This document shows, piece by piece, positions 32,057 through 40,340 of a DNA stretch of 64,000 nucleotides. The notes under the pieces are model-generated. The model saw nothing but the letters and a program-made list of their open reading frames with translations. It did not search any database and was not told the DNA's origin. The stretch is from Pseudomonas moraviensis (GTDB lineage: Bacteria; Pseudomonadota; Gammaproteobacteria; Pseudomonadales; Pseudomonadaceae). The position numbers were made by a program, and so were the translations under genes. How positions within the stretch are numbered: the first letter of the stretch is position 1; every line of letters starts with the position of its first letter. The stretch covers positions 4,944,501-5,008,500 of the forward strand of contig NZ_LT629788.1 of assembly GCF_900105805.1 (NCBI RefSeq), written 5' to 3'.

Positions 32057-32318
32057 CAGACGTAAACTCCTCGTTTGGCCCCGGATGCCTTCCGCAGACC
32101 CTTGAGTGATTCCCGGGCACGGCACCCAGGGTTTCAAGTCGCTTAAGTAGTGACTGATGAGCGTTTCAGCCGTTCCGTTTATCTGACCTTTGATCGCGTT
32201 ATTGCCAAATCGAAGGATAATTGCGAAATAAATGCTAAGAACCTCTATACGGACAGGCTAAAATGCGCGCCCGGCTAACCGCTGATCCTTTTCCAACGCG
32301 CCCCACAAGGTTCGCTAC

Positions 32319-33326
32319 GTGATCGAGTTTCAAAACGTCCACAAGACTTACCGCGTCGCCGGTAAGGATATTCCCGCGCTGCACCCGACCAGTCTCGCCA
32401 TCGAGAACGGCCAGGTGTTCGGCCTGATTGGCCATTCCGGTGCGGGCAAAAGTACCCTGCTGCGTCTGATCAATCGCCTGGAAGACTCCAGTGGCGGCAA
32501 GATCATCGTCGACGGCGAAGAAGTCACTGCACTGGACGCCAACGGCCTGCGCCGTTTCCGCCAGCAGGTCGGGATGATCTTCCAGCACTTCAACCTGCTC
32601 GCCTCCAAGACAGTCGCCGACAACGTTGCCTTGCCGCTGACCCTGGCCGGTGAGCTGTCGAGCAGTGAAATCAACCAACGCGTCGCCGAGTTGCTGGCGC
32701 GGGTCGGTCTGTCCGACCACGCGAAGAAGTACCCGGCGCAATTGTCCGGCGGCCAGAAACAGCGCGTCGGCATCGCCCGTGCGCTGGCGACCAAACCGAA
32801 GATCCTGCTGTGCGACGAGGCCACCAGCGCCCTCGACCCGCAGACCACCGCTTCCGTCCTGCAACTGCTGGCCGAAATCAACCGCGAACTGAAACTGACC
32901 ATCGTCCTGATCACCCACGAGATGGACGTGATCCGTCGCGTCTGCGACCAGGTCGCGGTGATGGACGCCGGCGTGATCGTCGAGCAGGGTCCGGTAGCCG
33001 ATGTGTTCCTGCATCCGCAGCACCCGACCACCAAGCGTTTCGTCCAGGAAAGCGAGCAGATCGACGAGAGCGAACAGCGCGACGATTTCGCCCATGTACC
33101 CGGGCGCATCGTGCGCCTGACCTTCCAGGGCGAAGCGACCTACGCGCCGTTGCTCGGCACTGTCGCCCGGGAAACCGGCGTTGACTACAGCATCCTTGCC
33201 GGTCGCATCGACCGCATCAAAGACATTCCGTACGGGCAACTGACCCTCGCTGTCACCGGTGGCGACATGGAGGCGGCGTTTGCCCGCTTCACCGCCGCTG
33301 ACGTTCACATGGAGGTGTTGCGCTAA
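32319..33326 (+). CDS. metN: MetN, ATPase of the methionine importer
   Basis: 335 residues from GTG 32319 (MIEFQNVHKTYRVAGKDIPAL). Walker A GHSGAGKS, signature LSGGQKQRV, Walker B LLCDEATSALDP and H-loop LITHEM. A C-terminal NIL domain (~260-335) binds methionine and inhibits transport when the cell is replete. The stop overlaps the metI start (TAATG). It forms an operon with metI and metQ. The 262-bp upstream region shared with katE has no recognisable SAM riboswitch. Confidence 0.95.
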   Translation: MIEFQNVHKTYRVAGKDIPALHPTSLAIENGQVFGLIGHSGAGKSTLLRLINRLEDSSGGKIIVDGEEVTALDANGLRRFRQQVGMIFQHFNLLASKTVADNVALPLTLAGELSSSEINQRVAELLARVGLSDHAKKYPAQLSGGQKQRVGIARALATKPKILLCDEATSALDPQTTASVLQLLAEINRELKLTIVLITHEMDVIRRVCDQVAVMDAGVIVEQGPVADVFLHPQHPTTKRFVQESEQIDESEQRDDFAHVPGRIVRLTFQGEATYAPLLGTVARETGVDYSILAGRIDRIKDIPYGQLTLAVTGGDMEAAFARFTAADVHMEVLR

Positions 33327-34000
33327 TGGCTGATCTGATGAGTTTCTTCGCCAATATCGACTGGTACGAAATCTGGCTGGCGACTGGCGACACCATGCTG
33401 ATGCTCGGCGGTTCGCTGCTGTTCACCGTGCTGCTCGGCCTGCCGCTGGGCGTGCTGCTGTTTCTCTGCAGCCCGCGTCAGTTGCTGGAGAACCGTGGCC
33501 TCTACGCCGTGCTGTCGCTGGTGGTGAACATTTTGCGTTCGCTGCCGTTCATTATTCTGCTGATCGTGATGATCCCGTTCACCGTGCTGATCACCGGCAC
33601 CTCGCTGGGTGTGGCCGGGGCGATTCCGCCGCTGGTGGTCGGCGCCACGCCGTTCTTCGCGCGTCTGGTGGAAACCGCGCTGCGCGAAGTCGATCGCGGC
33701 ATCATCGAAGCGACCCAGTCGATGGGCGCGACCACGCGGCAGATCATCATGAACGCCTTGCTGCCGGAAGCCCGTCCGGGCATCTTCGCAGCGATTACGG
33801 TGACAGCGATTACACTGGTGTCCTACACGGCGATGGCCGGTGTGGTTGGCGCTGGTGGTCTGGGTGACCTGGCGATCCGTTTCGGCTACCAGCGTTTCCA
33901 GACCGACGTGATGATCGTCACCGTGGTGCTGCTGTTGATTCTGGTGCAGGTGCTGCAAATGGTCGGCGACCGTCTGGTCGTGCATTTCTCGCGCAAATAA
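33326..34000 (+). CDS. metI: MetI, permease of the methionine importer
   Basis: 224 residues and about five membrane helices. The binding-protein-dependent transport signature is present (EATQSMGATTRQIIMNALLPEARPGI) with the conserved Gly in the EAA loop. It pairs with MetN, and ATG 33326 overlaps the metN stop by one base. It transports D- and L-methionine and possibly other sulfur compounds. Confidence 0.95.
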   Translation: MADLMSFFANIDWYEIWLATGDTMLMLGGSLLFTVLLGLPLGVLLFLCSPRQLLENRGLYAVLSLVVNILRSLPFIILLIVMIPFTVLITGTSLGVAGAIPPLVVGATPFFARLVETALREVDRGIIEATQSMGATTRQIIMNALLPEARPGIFAAITVTAITLVSYTAMAGVVGAGGLGDLAIRFGYQRFQTDVMIVTVVLLLILVQVLQMVGDRLVVHFSRK

Positions 34001-34065
34001 CTGGTTTCGATCATCTAGAGAGGCGCTGGCCAAGATGGCGGGCGCCCTGAACAGGAGTTAGCTGA

Positions 34066-34836
34066 ATGAAAAAACTGATCGCTGCTTTCGCTGCCGTTGC
34101 TGCGTTCTCGGCCCACGCCGAAACCCTGACCGTCGCCGCCACCCCGGTGCCGCACGCGGAAATCCTTGAGTTCGTGAAGCCGGCCCTGGCCAAGGAAGGC
34201 GTGGATCTTAAGGTCAAGGTCTTCACCGACTACATTCAGCCGAACGTACAGGTTGCGGAAAAGCGCCTCGACGCCAACTTCTTCCAGCACCAGCCGTACC
34301 TTGATGAGTTCAACAAGGCCAAGGGCACTGATCTGGTCGCTGTGACCGGCGTGCACCTGGAACCGCTGGGTGCGTACTCGAGCAAGCTTAAAAAAATCGA
34401 AGAGCTGCCTAGCGGTGCGAACGTGGTAATCCCGAACGACGCCACCAACGGCGGCCGTGCACTGATGCTGCTGGCCAAGGCGGGCGTGATCACCCTGAAG
34501 GACCCGACCAATATTCTGTCGACCCTCAAGGACATCGCGACGAACCCGAAAGACCTGAAATTCCGTGAACTGGAAGCCGCAACCATTCCGCGTGTGCTGA
34601 CCCAGGTCGATCTGGCACTGATCAACACCAACTACGCGCTGGAAGCCAAGCTTGATCCGTCCAAGGATGCGCTGGTGATCGAAGGCAACGACTCGCCGTA
34701 CGTGAACATCCTCGTGTCCCGTCAGGACAACAAGGACAGCGACGCGATGAAGAAACTGGCTGCAGCCCTGCACAGCCCGGAAGTGAAGCAGTTCATTACC
34801 GAGAAGTACAAAGGCGCGGTATTGCCGGCGTTCTGA
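34066..34836 (+). CDS. metQ: MetQ, methionine-binding protein
   Basis: 256 residues. The signal peptide ends after ~18 residues (AAFSAHA); no lipobox Cys is present, so it should be soluble and periplasmic, unlike lipidated MetQ of E. coli. The NLPA fold is visible: TLTVAATPVPHAEILEFVKPAL, VFTDYIQPN, FFQHQPYLDEFN, and NNAxLLxDP-like Leu/Asn ligands in ALINTNYALEAKLDPSKD. ATG 34066 follows AGGAG. It is the last gene of metNIQ and is followed by a strong terminator. Confidence 0.95.
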   Translation: MKKLIAAFAAVAAFSAHAETLTVAATPVPHAEILEFVKPALAKEGVDLKVKVFTDYIQPNVQVAEKRLDANFFQHQPYLDEFNKAKGTDLVAVTGVHLEPLGAYSSKLKKIEELPSGANVVIPNDATNGGRALMLLAKAGVITLKDPTNILSTLKDIATNPKDLKFRELEAATIPRVLTQVDLALINTNYALEAKLDPSKDALVIEGNDSPYVNILVSRQDNKDSDAMKKLAAALHSPEVKQFITEKYKGAVLPAF

Positions 34837-34853
34837 TTTGGGTTGCTGCAATG

Positions 34854-34887
34854 AAAAAGGGGCGCATTTATATGCGCCCCTTTTTTT
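34854..34887 (+). terminator. Intrinsic terminator of metNIQ
   Basis: AAAAAGGGGCGCAT pairs perfectly with ATGCGCCCCTTTTT around TTAT and is followed by seven T in total. It is 17 bp past the metQ stop. The A-tract upstream makes it bidirectional. Confidence 0.93.
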
Positions 34888-34922
34888 GTCTGATGCTTGG
34901 CTTTAGAGCTGTTGTGAAGCGA

Positions 34923-35143
34923 CCCCTCACCCCAGCCCTCTCCCGGAGGGAGAGGGGGCCGACCGAGATGTCTTGCGCTATGCATCGACCTGAAAGATCG
35001 AGTCGATTATGGATTCGGCACAGCACATCGACCTGACCGATCTTGGCGATTATGGATTCAAAGCAGGACGTTCAATTCGGTGTGGCTCCCCAATATCCCC
35101 CAATCAGTCCCCTCTCCCTCTGGGAGAGGGCTAGGGTGAGGGG
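34923..35143. repeat. Composite inverted-repeat element, CCCTCACCC/GGGTGAGGG type, with internal 34-nt tandem units
   Basis: The outer arms (CCCCTCACCCCAGCCCTCTC at 34923; CCCTCTCC...GGGAGAGGG and CTAGGGTGAGGGG ending 35143) form a REP-like pair unrelated to the GCTCGCGA family. Between them lie two imperfect 34-nt copies, 34983-35016 and 35026-35059. Both start CATCGACCTGA and end GATTATGGATTC, with a 43-nt period. There is no open frame of note in this 325-bp gap between metQ and the sco gene. Confidence 0.8.
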
Positions 35144-35161
35144 CTTTTCGCTCTTCAGCTT

Positions 35162-35797
35162 TTATTTGCGGTTAAGCATCACCGGAAGTTGCGCAACCAG
35201 TTTGGCGTTGTTCAACGGTGCCCGAATAAACCCACGCTGCGTCCCGTCCGGCCCGATCACCGCCAGATTGCCGCTATGATCGACGGTGTAATTCGGCTTA
35301 CTGGTATCCGCCGGAATAAACGGAATACTCACCGCGTTCGCGACCTTCTGCAGCTCTTCAATCGAGGTCGGTGTCAGGCCGACAAACTGCGGATCAAAAT
35401 AGCCCAGATACTGCTTCAACTGCTTCGGGTTATCGCGGTTCGGGTCAACGCTGACCAGTACGATCTGCAACTTGTCCACAGCGTCCTTGGGCAATTCACT
35501 CTTGATCTGCCGCAGCTGCGCCAGCGTGGTCGGGCAGATGTCCGGGCAGAAGGTGTAGCCGAAAAACAGCAGGCTCCACTTGCCCTTCAACTCGTCGATG
35601 GCCACCGGTTTGCCGTCCTGATCGGTCATCGTCACGTCCGGCAAGTTGCGGCTCTGCGGCAGCAGGATGATGCCGGCGTCGATCAGCGCAGTCGGGTCGC
35701 CCTGGCCCTTGCCGCTCAGCACTTTGTTGACGGTAAGTCCCAGGATCAGCGCGATCACGGCGACGAGGATGAAGACGGTTTTCTGGGTTCGAGTCAT
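35162..35797 (-). CDS. SCO1/SenC family copper chaperone
   Basis: 211 residues from ATG 35797 (MTRTQKTVFILVAVIALILG). An N-terminal membrane anchor (~7-25) precedes a periplasmic thioredoxin-fold domain with the copper-binding CPDIC motif (TFCPDICPTT) and the distal His (VDHSGN). Sco proteins deliver or reduce copper for the CuA site of cytochrome c oxidase subunit II. The start overlaps the cyoE stop by 4 bp. It is the last gene of the ctaA-cyoE-sco run. A much longer frame extending upstream is a shadow of cyoE. Confidence 0.94.
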   Translation of the reverse strand: MTRTQKTVFILVAVIALILGLTVNKVLSGKGQGDPTALIDAGIILLPQSRNLPDVTMTDQDGKPVAIDELKGKWSLLFFGYTFCPDICPTTLAQLRQIKSELPKDAVDKLQIVLVSVDPNRDNPKQLKQYLGYFDPQFVGLTPTSIEELQKVANAVSIPFIPADTSKPNYTVDHSGNLAVIGPDGTQRGFIRAPLNNAKLVAQLPVMLNRK

Positions 35798-36693
35798 AGG
35801 TTCAACAGTAAGTAGTGGTCTACGAGCAGGGCGATGAACAGCAGAAACAAGTACCAAATAGAGTACTTGAAGGTGTTGATCGCCGCGTGCGGCCGAGTGC
35901 CACGGTACAGCACCACGGCCCATTGCAGAAACCTCGCGCCCAGGGCCAGCGCACAGACCAGATAGAGCACGCCGCTCATGTGAATCACGTAGGGCAGCAG
36001 ACTCACCGCCAACAGCGCAAAGGTGTACAGCAGAATGTGCACTTTGGTGTAGTGCTCGCCGTGAGTCACCGGCAGCATCGGAATATCCGCCTTGGCATAT
36101 TCTTCCTTGCGATGAATCGCCAGCGCCCAGAAATGCGGCGGGGTCCAGGCGAAGATGATCAGCACCAGCAACAGCGGTTCGGCGCTGACATGGCCGGTGG
36201 CGGCGGTCCAGCCGAGCAGCGGTGGGGCTGCGCCCGCGAGGCCGCCGATGACGATGTTCTGCGGCGTCGCACGTTTGAGAAAACCGGTGTAGACCACCGC
36301 GTAACCGAGCAGCGAGGCGAGGGTCAGCCACGCGGTCAGCTGATTGGTGAAGGTCAGCAGCAGCGCCTGGCCAAGCAGCGCCAGCACCAGGGCGAAGCTC
36401 AGCGCCCCTGCAGGCGAAACCCGGCCTTCGGCCAATGGCCGTTTATGCGTGCGCGCCATTACCGCATCGATGCGCCGATCGACCACATGATTGACCGCCG
36501 CCGCGCCGCCTGCGCACAGAGCAATCCCAAGATTGCCGAACACCAGCACCGTCCACGGCACCCCGGCGCGGGTGGCGAGGAACATGCCGACCAGTGAAGT
36601 GATCAGCATCAGCACCACGACTTTCGGTTTGGTCAGCTCCAGATAATCGCGCCACAGCGCTTGCGCCGGACGCTCGCCGATCAGACTCGCCAT
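35794..36693 (-). CDS. cyoE: Protoheme IX farnesyltransferase (heme O synthase)
   Basis: 299 residues and about nine membrane helices of the UbiA superfamily. The prenyl-diphosphate motif NHVVDRRIDAVMARTHKRPLAEG provides the Asp-rich site, and a second Asp-containing loop is absent or weak, as in this family. It farnesylates heme B to heme O, which CtaA then oxidises to heme A for the aa3 oxidase. The gene overlaps ctaA by 13 bp and sco by 4 bp, so the three are tightly coupled. AAAGGAGAAA precedes ATG 36693 despite the overlap. Confidence 0.95.
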   Translation of the reverse strand: MASLIGERPAQALWRDYLELTKPKVVVLMLITSLVGMFLATRAGVPWTVLVFGNLGIALCAGGAAAVNHVVDRRIDAVMARTHKRPLAEGRVSPAGALSFALVLALLGQALLLTFTNQLTAWLTLASLLGYAVVYTGFLKRATPQNIVIGGLAGAAPPLLGWTAATGHVSAEPLLLVLIIFAWTPPHFWALAIHRKEEYAKADIPMLPVTHGEHYTKVHILLYTFALLAVSLLPYVIHMSGVLYLVCALALGARFLQWAVVLYRGTRPHAAINTFKYSIWYLFLLFIALLVDHYLLLNL

Positions 36694-37760
36694 GGAGTTT
36701 CTCCTTTCAATGCGATGGGCGCGACGGCGGGTTTGTGCGCACTGAAGCGCCAGCGCGCGAGTACCGGTTGGGTCACCCGCAACAGGCTGGTGCGCGCGTG
36801 ATAATTGACCAGCACCAAGGTTAGCAACAGCGCGGCCCCGCCGGCGTTATGGGCGACGGCCACCGGCAGCGGCAGATGGAACAGCACATTGCTGATGCCG
36901 AGGGTGATCTGCGCGGCGAGGGCGATCAGCACCAGCCCGGCCAGGCGCGTCATGCCGACCATCTTCAATTGCCAGGCCAGACCGAGCAGCACGACCGTCA
37001 CCAGCAGAGCGCCGATGCGGTGGGTCAGGTGAATCGCCGTGCGCGCGTCGCTGTCCAGTTGGCCGCCGAGATAATTCGGACCGATGTGCTGGGTCAGGTG
37101 AAAACCGTTGGCGAAATCCGCCGGCGGCAGCCATTGGCCATGGCAGGTGGGGAAGTCGATGCACGCCACCGCTGCGTAATTGGAGCTGACCCAGCCGCCC
37201 AACGCGATCTGGCCGATCACCAGCAACAGACCCGCCGTCGCCCAATATTGCAGGCGCTTGGGCACGGTCAGCGCTGGCAGCACGCCGGACAACCTCAGCG
37301 TCAACAGAAACAGCAGACTCAACGTGGCGAAACCGCCGAGCAAATGCCCGGTGACCACTTGCGGCCAGAGCTTGAGCGTCACCGTCCACATGCCGAACGC
37401 CGCCTGGGCGATGACGACTGCCAGCAGAAACAGCGGCAACTTTACCGGTTGCCCCGGATCGCGACGATTGACCCACGCGCGCCCGGCCAGCACTGAAATG
37501 AGCAAACCGAGGGTGCCGGCGAAGTAGCGGTGGATCATCTCGTTCCAGCCCTTGTGCGCCTCCACCGGCGCATCAGGGAAATGCAGTTCGGCATGGGCCA
37601 GTTGCGCCTCGCTTTTCGGCACGCTGATAAACCCGTAGCAGCCCGGCCAGTCCGGGCAGCCGAGGCCGGCGTGGGTCAGGCGGGTGTAGGCACCGAGCAG
37701 CACCACAACCAGTGCCAGCAGGGTGGCAAACAGCGCGAGGCGAAATCCAGGTTTGGCCAT
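36681..37760 (-). CDS. ctaA: Heme A synthase, CtaA/COX15
   Basis: 359 residues with eight membrane helices. The heme-ligand His residues lie in NEMIHRYFAGTLG and LTHRIGALLV, with GCPDWPGCYG and CIDFPTCHGQW as the paired Cys motifs of the periplasmic loops. It hydroxylates and oxidises heme O to heme A. It is cotranscribed with cyoE downstream. Upstream, ten bases separate it from a small membrane protein gene of the same operon. Confidence 0.95.
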   Translation of the reverse strand: MAKPGFRLALFATLLALVVVLLGAYTRLTHAGLGCPDWPGCYGFISVPKSEAQLAHAELHFPDAPVEAHKGWNEMIHRYFAGTLGLLISVLAGRAWVNRRDPGQPVKLPLFLLAVVIAQAAFGMWTVTLKLWPQVVTGHLLGGFATLSLLFLLTLRLSGVLPALTVPKRLQYWATAGLLLVIGQIALGGWVSSNYAAVACIDFPTCHGQWLPPADFANGFHLTQHIGPNYLGGQLDSDARTAIHLTHRIGALLVTVVLLGLAWQLKMVGMTRLAGLVLIALAAQITLGISNVLFHLPLPVAVAHNAGGAALLLTLVLVNYHARTSLLRVTQPVLARWRFSAHKPAVAPIALKGETPWRV

Positions 37761-37770
37761 GACGATGCCC

Positions 37771-38364
37771 TTATCCGATGTTCGACAGTTTCAGCAGATG
37801 ACGCAGGTCGTTGAGCAGATCCTTGCCCTTCACATTCGGCTCGTAACGCAATACCAGATTGCCGTGGGGGTCGACGATCCACAGCTGCGGCACGGCTTTG
37901 TCGCCGGTGGTCCTGGCGAACACCCCGGCATCCAGTGGGTAACGCTGCAGTTGCGGGTATTCACGGTCGAGCTTGGCGGCGTAGTCGGTGCTCAAAGGTT
38001 GCGCGGCGGCGAGGGCGTGGCTGGCGCGCCCGGCTTCGCGGCCGAGGCTGATCTGGATCTGCCGCGCCAGATACACCAGTTGCTGGCAATCGACAGCGCA
38101 GTCCTTCGGCGCCGTGACCAGAATCTGCCAGCGCTGCTCATCGGCCTGCACGCCAAGGCCGGCGCGGGTCTGGCCGTTGCCGATCAGTTCGCCGTGGTAG
38201 CTGCGTCCTTCCGGCACCCAGAACTGCAATTTGTACATGCCGGTGGCGAGGAGCATCGGCCCCACTACACCGAGCACAATCAACAGCAACTGAATGCGCC
38301 CGCGCCGGCGGCTGGGGGCAGGTTTGGCCTCAGACATGCTGGGTGGATTCATGGCGCTTCCCAT
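37771..38364 (-). CDS. Single-pass membrane protein with a thioredoxin-like domain, in the oxidase assembly operon
   Basis: 197 residues if started at ATG 38364, which has AAAGGAG with 7-base spacing. Internal in-frame ATGs at 38352 (MNPPS) and 38337 (MSEAK) have no ribosome site, so 38364 is preferred. One membrane helix (RIQLLLIVLGVVGPMLLATGMY) precedes a periplasmic domain. CAVDC and the C-terminal PQLWIVDPHGNLVLRYEP recall the end of Sco/thioredoxin-like folds, which suggests a distant Sco-like role in CuA assembly; this is inference. It is homologous in position to PAO1 PA0111. The start lies 35 bp inside the SURF1 gene. Confidence 0.8.
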   Translation of the reverse strand: MGSAMNPPSMSEAKPAPSRRRGRIQLLLIVLGVVGPMLLATGMYKLQFWVPEGRSYHGELIGNGQTRAGLGVQADEQRWQILVTAPKDCAVDCQQLVYLARQIQISLGREAGRASHALAAAQPLSTDYAAKLDREYPQLQRYPLDAGVFARTTGDKAVPQLWIVDPHGNLVLRYEPNVKGKDLLNDLRHLLKLSNIG

Positions 38365-39070
38365 GGCGTTTCTCCTTTGCGTTGTGCCAGCCCAAATAGA
38401 GGTAGAGACCGAGCAACGCCGTGGCCATGGCGAACCATTGCACGGCATAGCCGAGGTGTTTTTCCGGGCCCATCGCGACCACCGGCCAGTCCGTTTGATA
38501 GCTGGCCGGGCCGGGTTCGGCGCGCAGCTCAAAGGCGAAACCGTCGCGCTCCAGGGTCTGCCACAATTTGCTCGGCTCGACGGCGGTGATGGTTCGCGGC
38601 CAGACACTGCTGACTGGATCGGCGTGCAACTGGAACGTCGCGCCGGGAGCGACATAAACCCAGGCATCGAGCGTCAGTGTCTCGGCGGGTGTCGTGAATT
38701 GCGGCGGCACGCGCCGATCGGGCCATGGCAGCCAGCCGCGATTGACCAGCAGCCACAGGCCGCTGCGCTGATCCTGAAACGGTTGCAGCAACTCGACGCC
38801 GACCTTGCCGCCACGCTGGCGGTTGTCGAGCAACAGGCTGTGAGCGGCATCGAACTGACCGTGCAGGCGCACGCGGCGATAAGCCGGGTCGGCGCTGCCG
38901 AGCAATTCACTGCTGGCCATCGGTTCGCCTACCCGACGTTCGGCGTAACTGGCGAGCAGCGCAGTTTTCTCCGCGCCCCGGCCCAGTTGCCAGAAGCCCA
39001 GCGCAACCATCAGTGGCAGCAACAGTGCCACCACGACAGTGGGAATCACGCCCGGGCGAAAGCGCTTCAT
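38330..39070 (-). CDS. SURF1-family cytochrome c oxidase assembly protein
   Basis: 246 residues with an N-terminal (~9-27) and a C-terminal (~212-230) membrane helix flanking a periplasmic domain: LGFWQLGRGAEK, LDNRQRGGKVGVELLQPF, LLVNRGWLPWPDRR and HLGYAVQWFAMA. These are the SURF1/Shy1 signatures. It assists insertion of heme a/a3 into oxidase subunit I. It is the first gene of the run SURF1-thioredoxin-like-ctaA-cyoE-sco. Its start is divergent from the DUF2909 gene. The 3' end overlaps the next gene by 35 bp. Confidence 0.93.
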   Translation of the reverse strand: MKRFRPGVIPTVVVALLLPLMVALGFWQLGRGAEKTALLASYAERRVGEPMASSELLGSADPAYRRVRLHGQFDAAHSLLLDNRQRGGKVGVELLQPFQDQRSGLWLLVNRGWLPWPDRRVPPQFTTPAETLTLDAWVYVAPGATFQLHADPVSSVWPRTITAVEPSKLWQTLERDGFAFELRAEPGPASYQTDWPVVAMGPEKHLGYAVQWFAMATALLGLYLYLGWHNAKEKRHGKRHESTQHV

Positions 39071-39140
39071 GGCCGCGCCATAAAGTCAGTCACCGCGATC
39101 GCTATACTCAAGTGCATCGCCTGTCCCCCGGAGTCTTGCC

Positions 39141-39344
39141 ATGTTCAAAGCAGCGATCGTCCTGATGCTGATTGCCACGGTCGTCAGCCTGTTCAGCGGC
39201 CTGTTTTTCCTGGTCAAGGACGACAGCAGCTCCAATCGCCTGGTCATCGCCCTGAGTGTTCGGGTGGCACTGGCCGTGGTCACCGTCGGCCTGATGGCCT
39301 GGGGTTTCTACAGCGGCCAACTGGTGTCCCATGCGCCGTGGTAG
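39141..39344 (+). CDS. Twin-transmembrane DUF2909 protein
   Basis: 67 residues from ATG 39141, with CGGAG nine bases upstream. Two hydrophobic helices (~4-25 and ~37-59) are joined by the polar loop KDDSSSNRL. This is the DUF2909 family, found next to aa3 oxidase genes in Pseudomonas (PA0109). Here it points opposite to all its oxidase neighbours, divergent from SURF1 and convergent with coxC, so it forms its own unit. Function is unknown; position suggests a role in oxidase assembly or stability. Confidence 0.9.
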   Translation: MFKAAIVLMLIATVVSLFSGLFFLVKDDSSSNRLVIALSVRVALAVVTVGLMAWGFYSGQLVSHAPW

Positions 39345-39424
39345 CTGCAAGCTGCAAGCGGCAAGCTACAAGTTAGAAGCCATCCCGCTTTGACTTGAAG
39401 CTTGCAGCTCGCCACTTGCAGCTG
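39343..39424. repeat. Inverted repeat of the AGCTGCAAGCTGCAAG type
   Basis: AGCTGCAAGCTGCAAGCGGC at 39343 overlaps the DUF2909 stop codon. It is mirrored by imperfect copies of CTTGAAGCTTGCAGCT and CTTGCAGCTGC ending at 39424. It is a third repeat family in this window and sits between the convergent DUF2909 and coxC stops. Confidence 0.75.
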
Positions 39425-39427
39425 CTG

Positions 39428-40315
39428 TCAAAGCACATAAACGAAGAAGAACAGGCCGATCCACACCACGTCGACGAAGTGCCAATACCAGCTCGCCGCT
39501 TCGAAGCCGAACTGGTGCTCGTTGTCGAAGTGGCCCTTCATGATCCGCATCAGCATCACGAACAGGATGATCGTGCCGATGGTCACGTGGGCGCCGTGGA
39601 ACCCGGTGAGCATGAAGAACGTCGCGCCGTAGATGCCCGAGCCAAGGGTCAGCCCCAGCTCCTTGTAGGCGTGGATGTATTCCTCGGCCTGGAAACCGAG
39701 GAACGCGATGCCCAGCAGCACGGTAATCGCCAGCCACAGTTTCAGCGCGCCGCGATGGCCTTTCTTCAGCGCATGGTGGGCGATGGTGATGGTCACGCTG
39801 GAGCTGACCAGCAGGATCGTGTTGAGCAGCGGCAGGCCCCACGGGCTGATGACGTCCTTGGGCGGCGGGAACAGTTTCGGGTCTGGCGTGTGCAGCAGCG
39901 GCCAGACGAATTCGAAGTTCGGCCAGAGCATGTGCGCGATGCCTTTCGGCCCTTCACCGCCCAGCGCCGGCCCGGATACGTGGCGCACGTAGAACAGCGC
40001 GCCGAAGAAGGCGACGAAGAACATCACTTCGGAAAAGATGAACCAGCTCATGCCCCAGCGGAACGAGCGATCCAGTTGCGGGCTGTACAACCCTGCGCGA
40101 CTTTCCTTGATCACCGCACCGAACCAGCCGAACAGCATGTACGCCAGCAGCAGGCCGCCGACGAAAAAGATCAGCGGGCCGTGGGATTCCGGACGCGCGG
40201 CCTTCAGATCGTTGAACCAGGTGGCGAGGCCGTACACGGTGACGAACATCCCGACCGTGGCGACGATCGGCCATTTGCTCTGGGCCGGGACGTAATAATG
40301 CTCATGAGTTGCCAT
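39428..40315 (-). CDS. coxC: Cytochrome c oxidase subunit III
   Basis: 295 residues with seven membrane helices. The subunit III features WGMSWFIFSEVMFFVAFFGALFYVR, GAHVTIGTIILFVMLMRI and FEAASWYWHFVDVVWIGLFFFVYVL are present. It stabilises the catalytic core of the aa3-type oxidase and carries proton-uptake-related functions. It is the last gene of coxB-coxA-ctaG-coxC, 25 bp downstream of ctaG. ATG 40315 has GGAG upstream. Confidence 0.96.
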   Translation of the reverse strand: MATHEHYYVPAQSKWPIVATVGMFVTVYGLATWFNDLKAARPESHGPLIFFVGGLLLAYMLFGWFGAVIKESRAGLYSPQLDRSFRWGMSWFIFSEVMFFVAFFGALFYVRHVSGPALGGEGPKGIAHMLWPNFEFVWPLLHTPDPKLFPPPKDVISPWGLPLLNTILLVSSSVTITIAHHALKKGHRGALKLWLAITVLLGIAFLGFQAEEYIHAYKELGLTLGSGIYGATFFMLTGFHGAHVTIGTIILFVMLMRIMKGHFDNEHQFGFEAASWYWHFVDVVWIGLFFFVYVL

Positions 40316-40340
40316 TTCTTGTTCTCCTTATCGGCCACGC

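Noticed and set aside
32170..32200. AlgU-type promoter for katE (GAACGG-N16-TCACT on the minus strand)
   Set aside because: The -10 deviates too much from the consensus, and KatE-type catalases are normally RpoS-controlled.
32057..32318. SAM riboswitch upstream of metNIQ
   Set aside because: No conserved SAM-aptamer core or paired stems around the metN start were visible in this 262-bp region.
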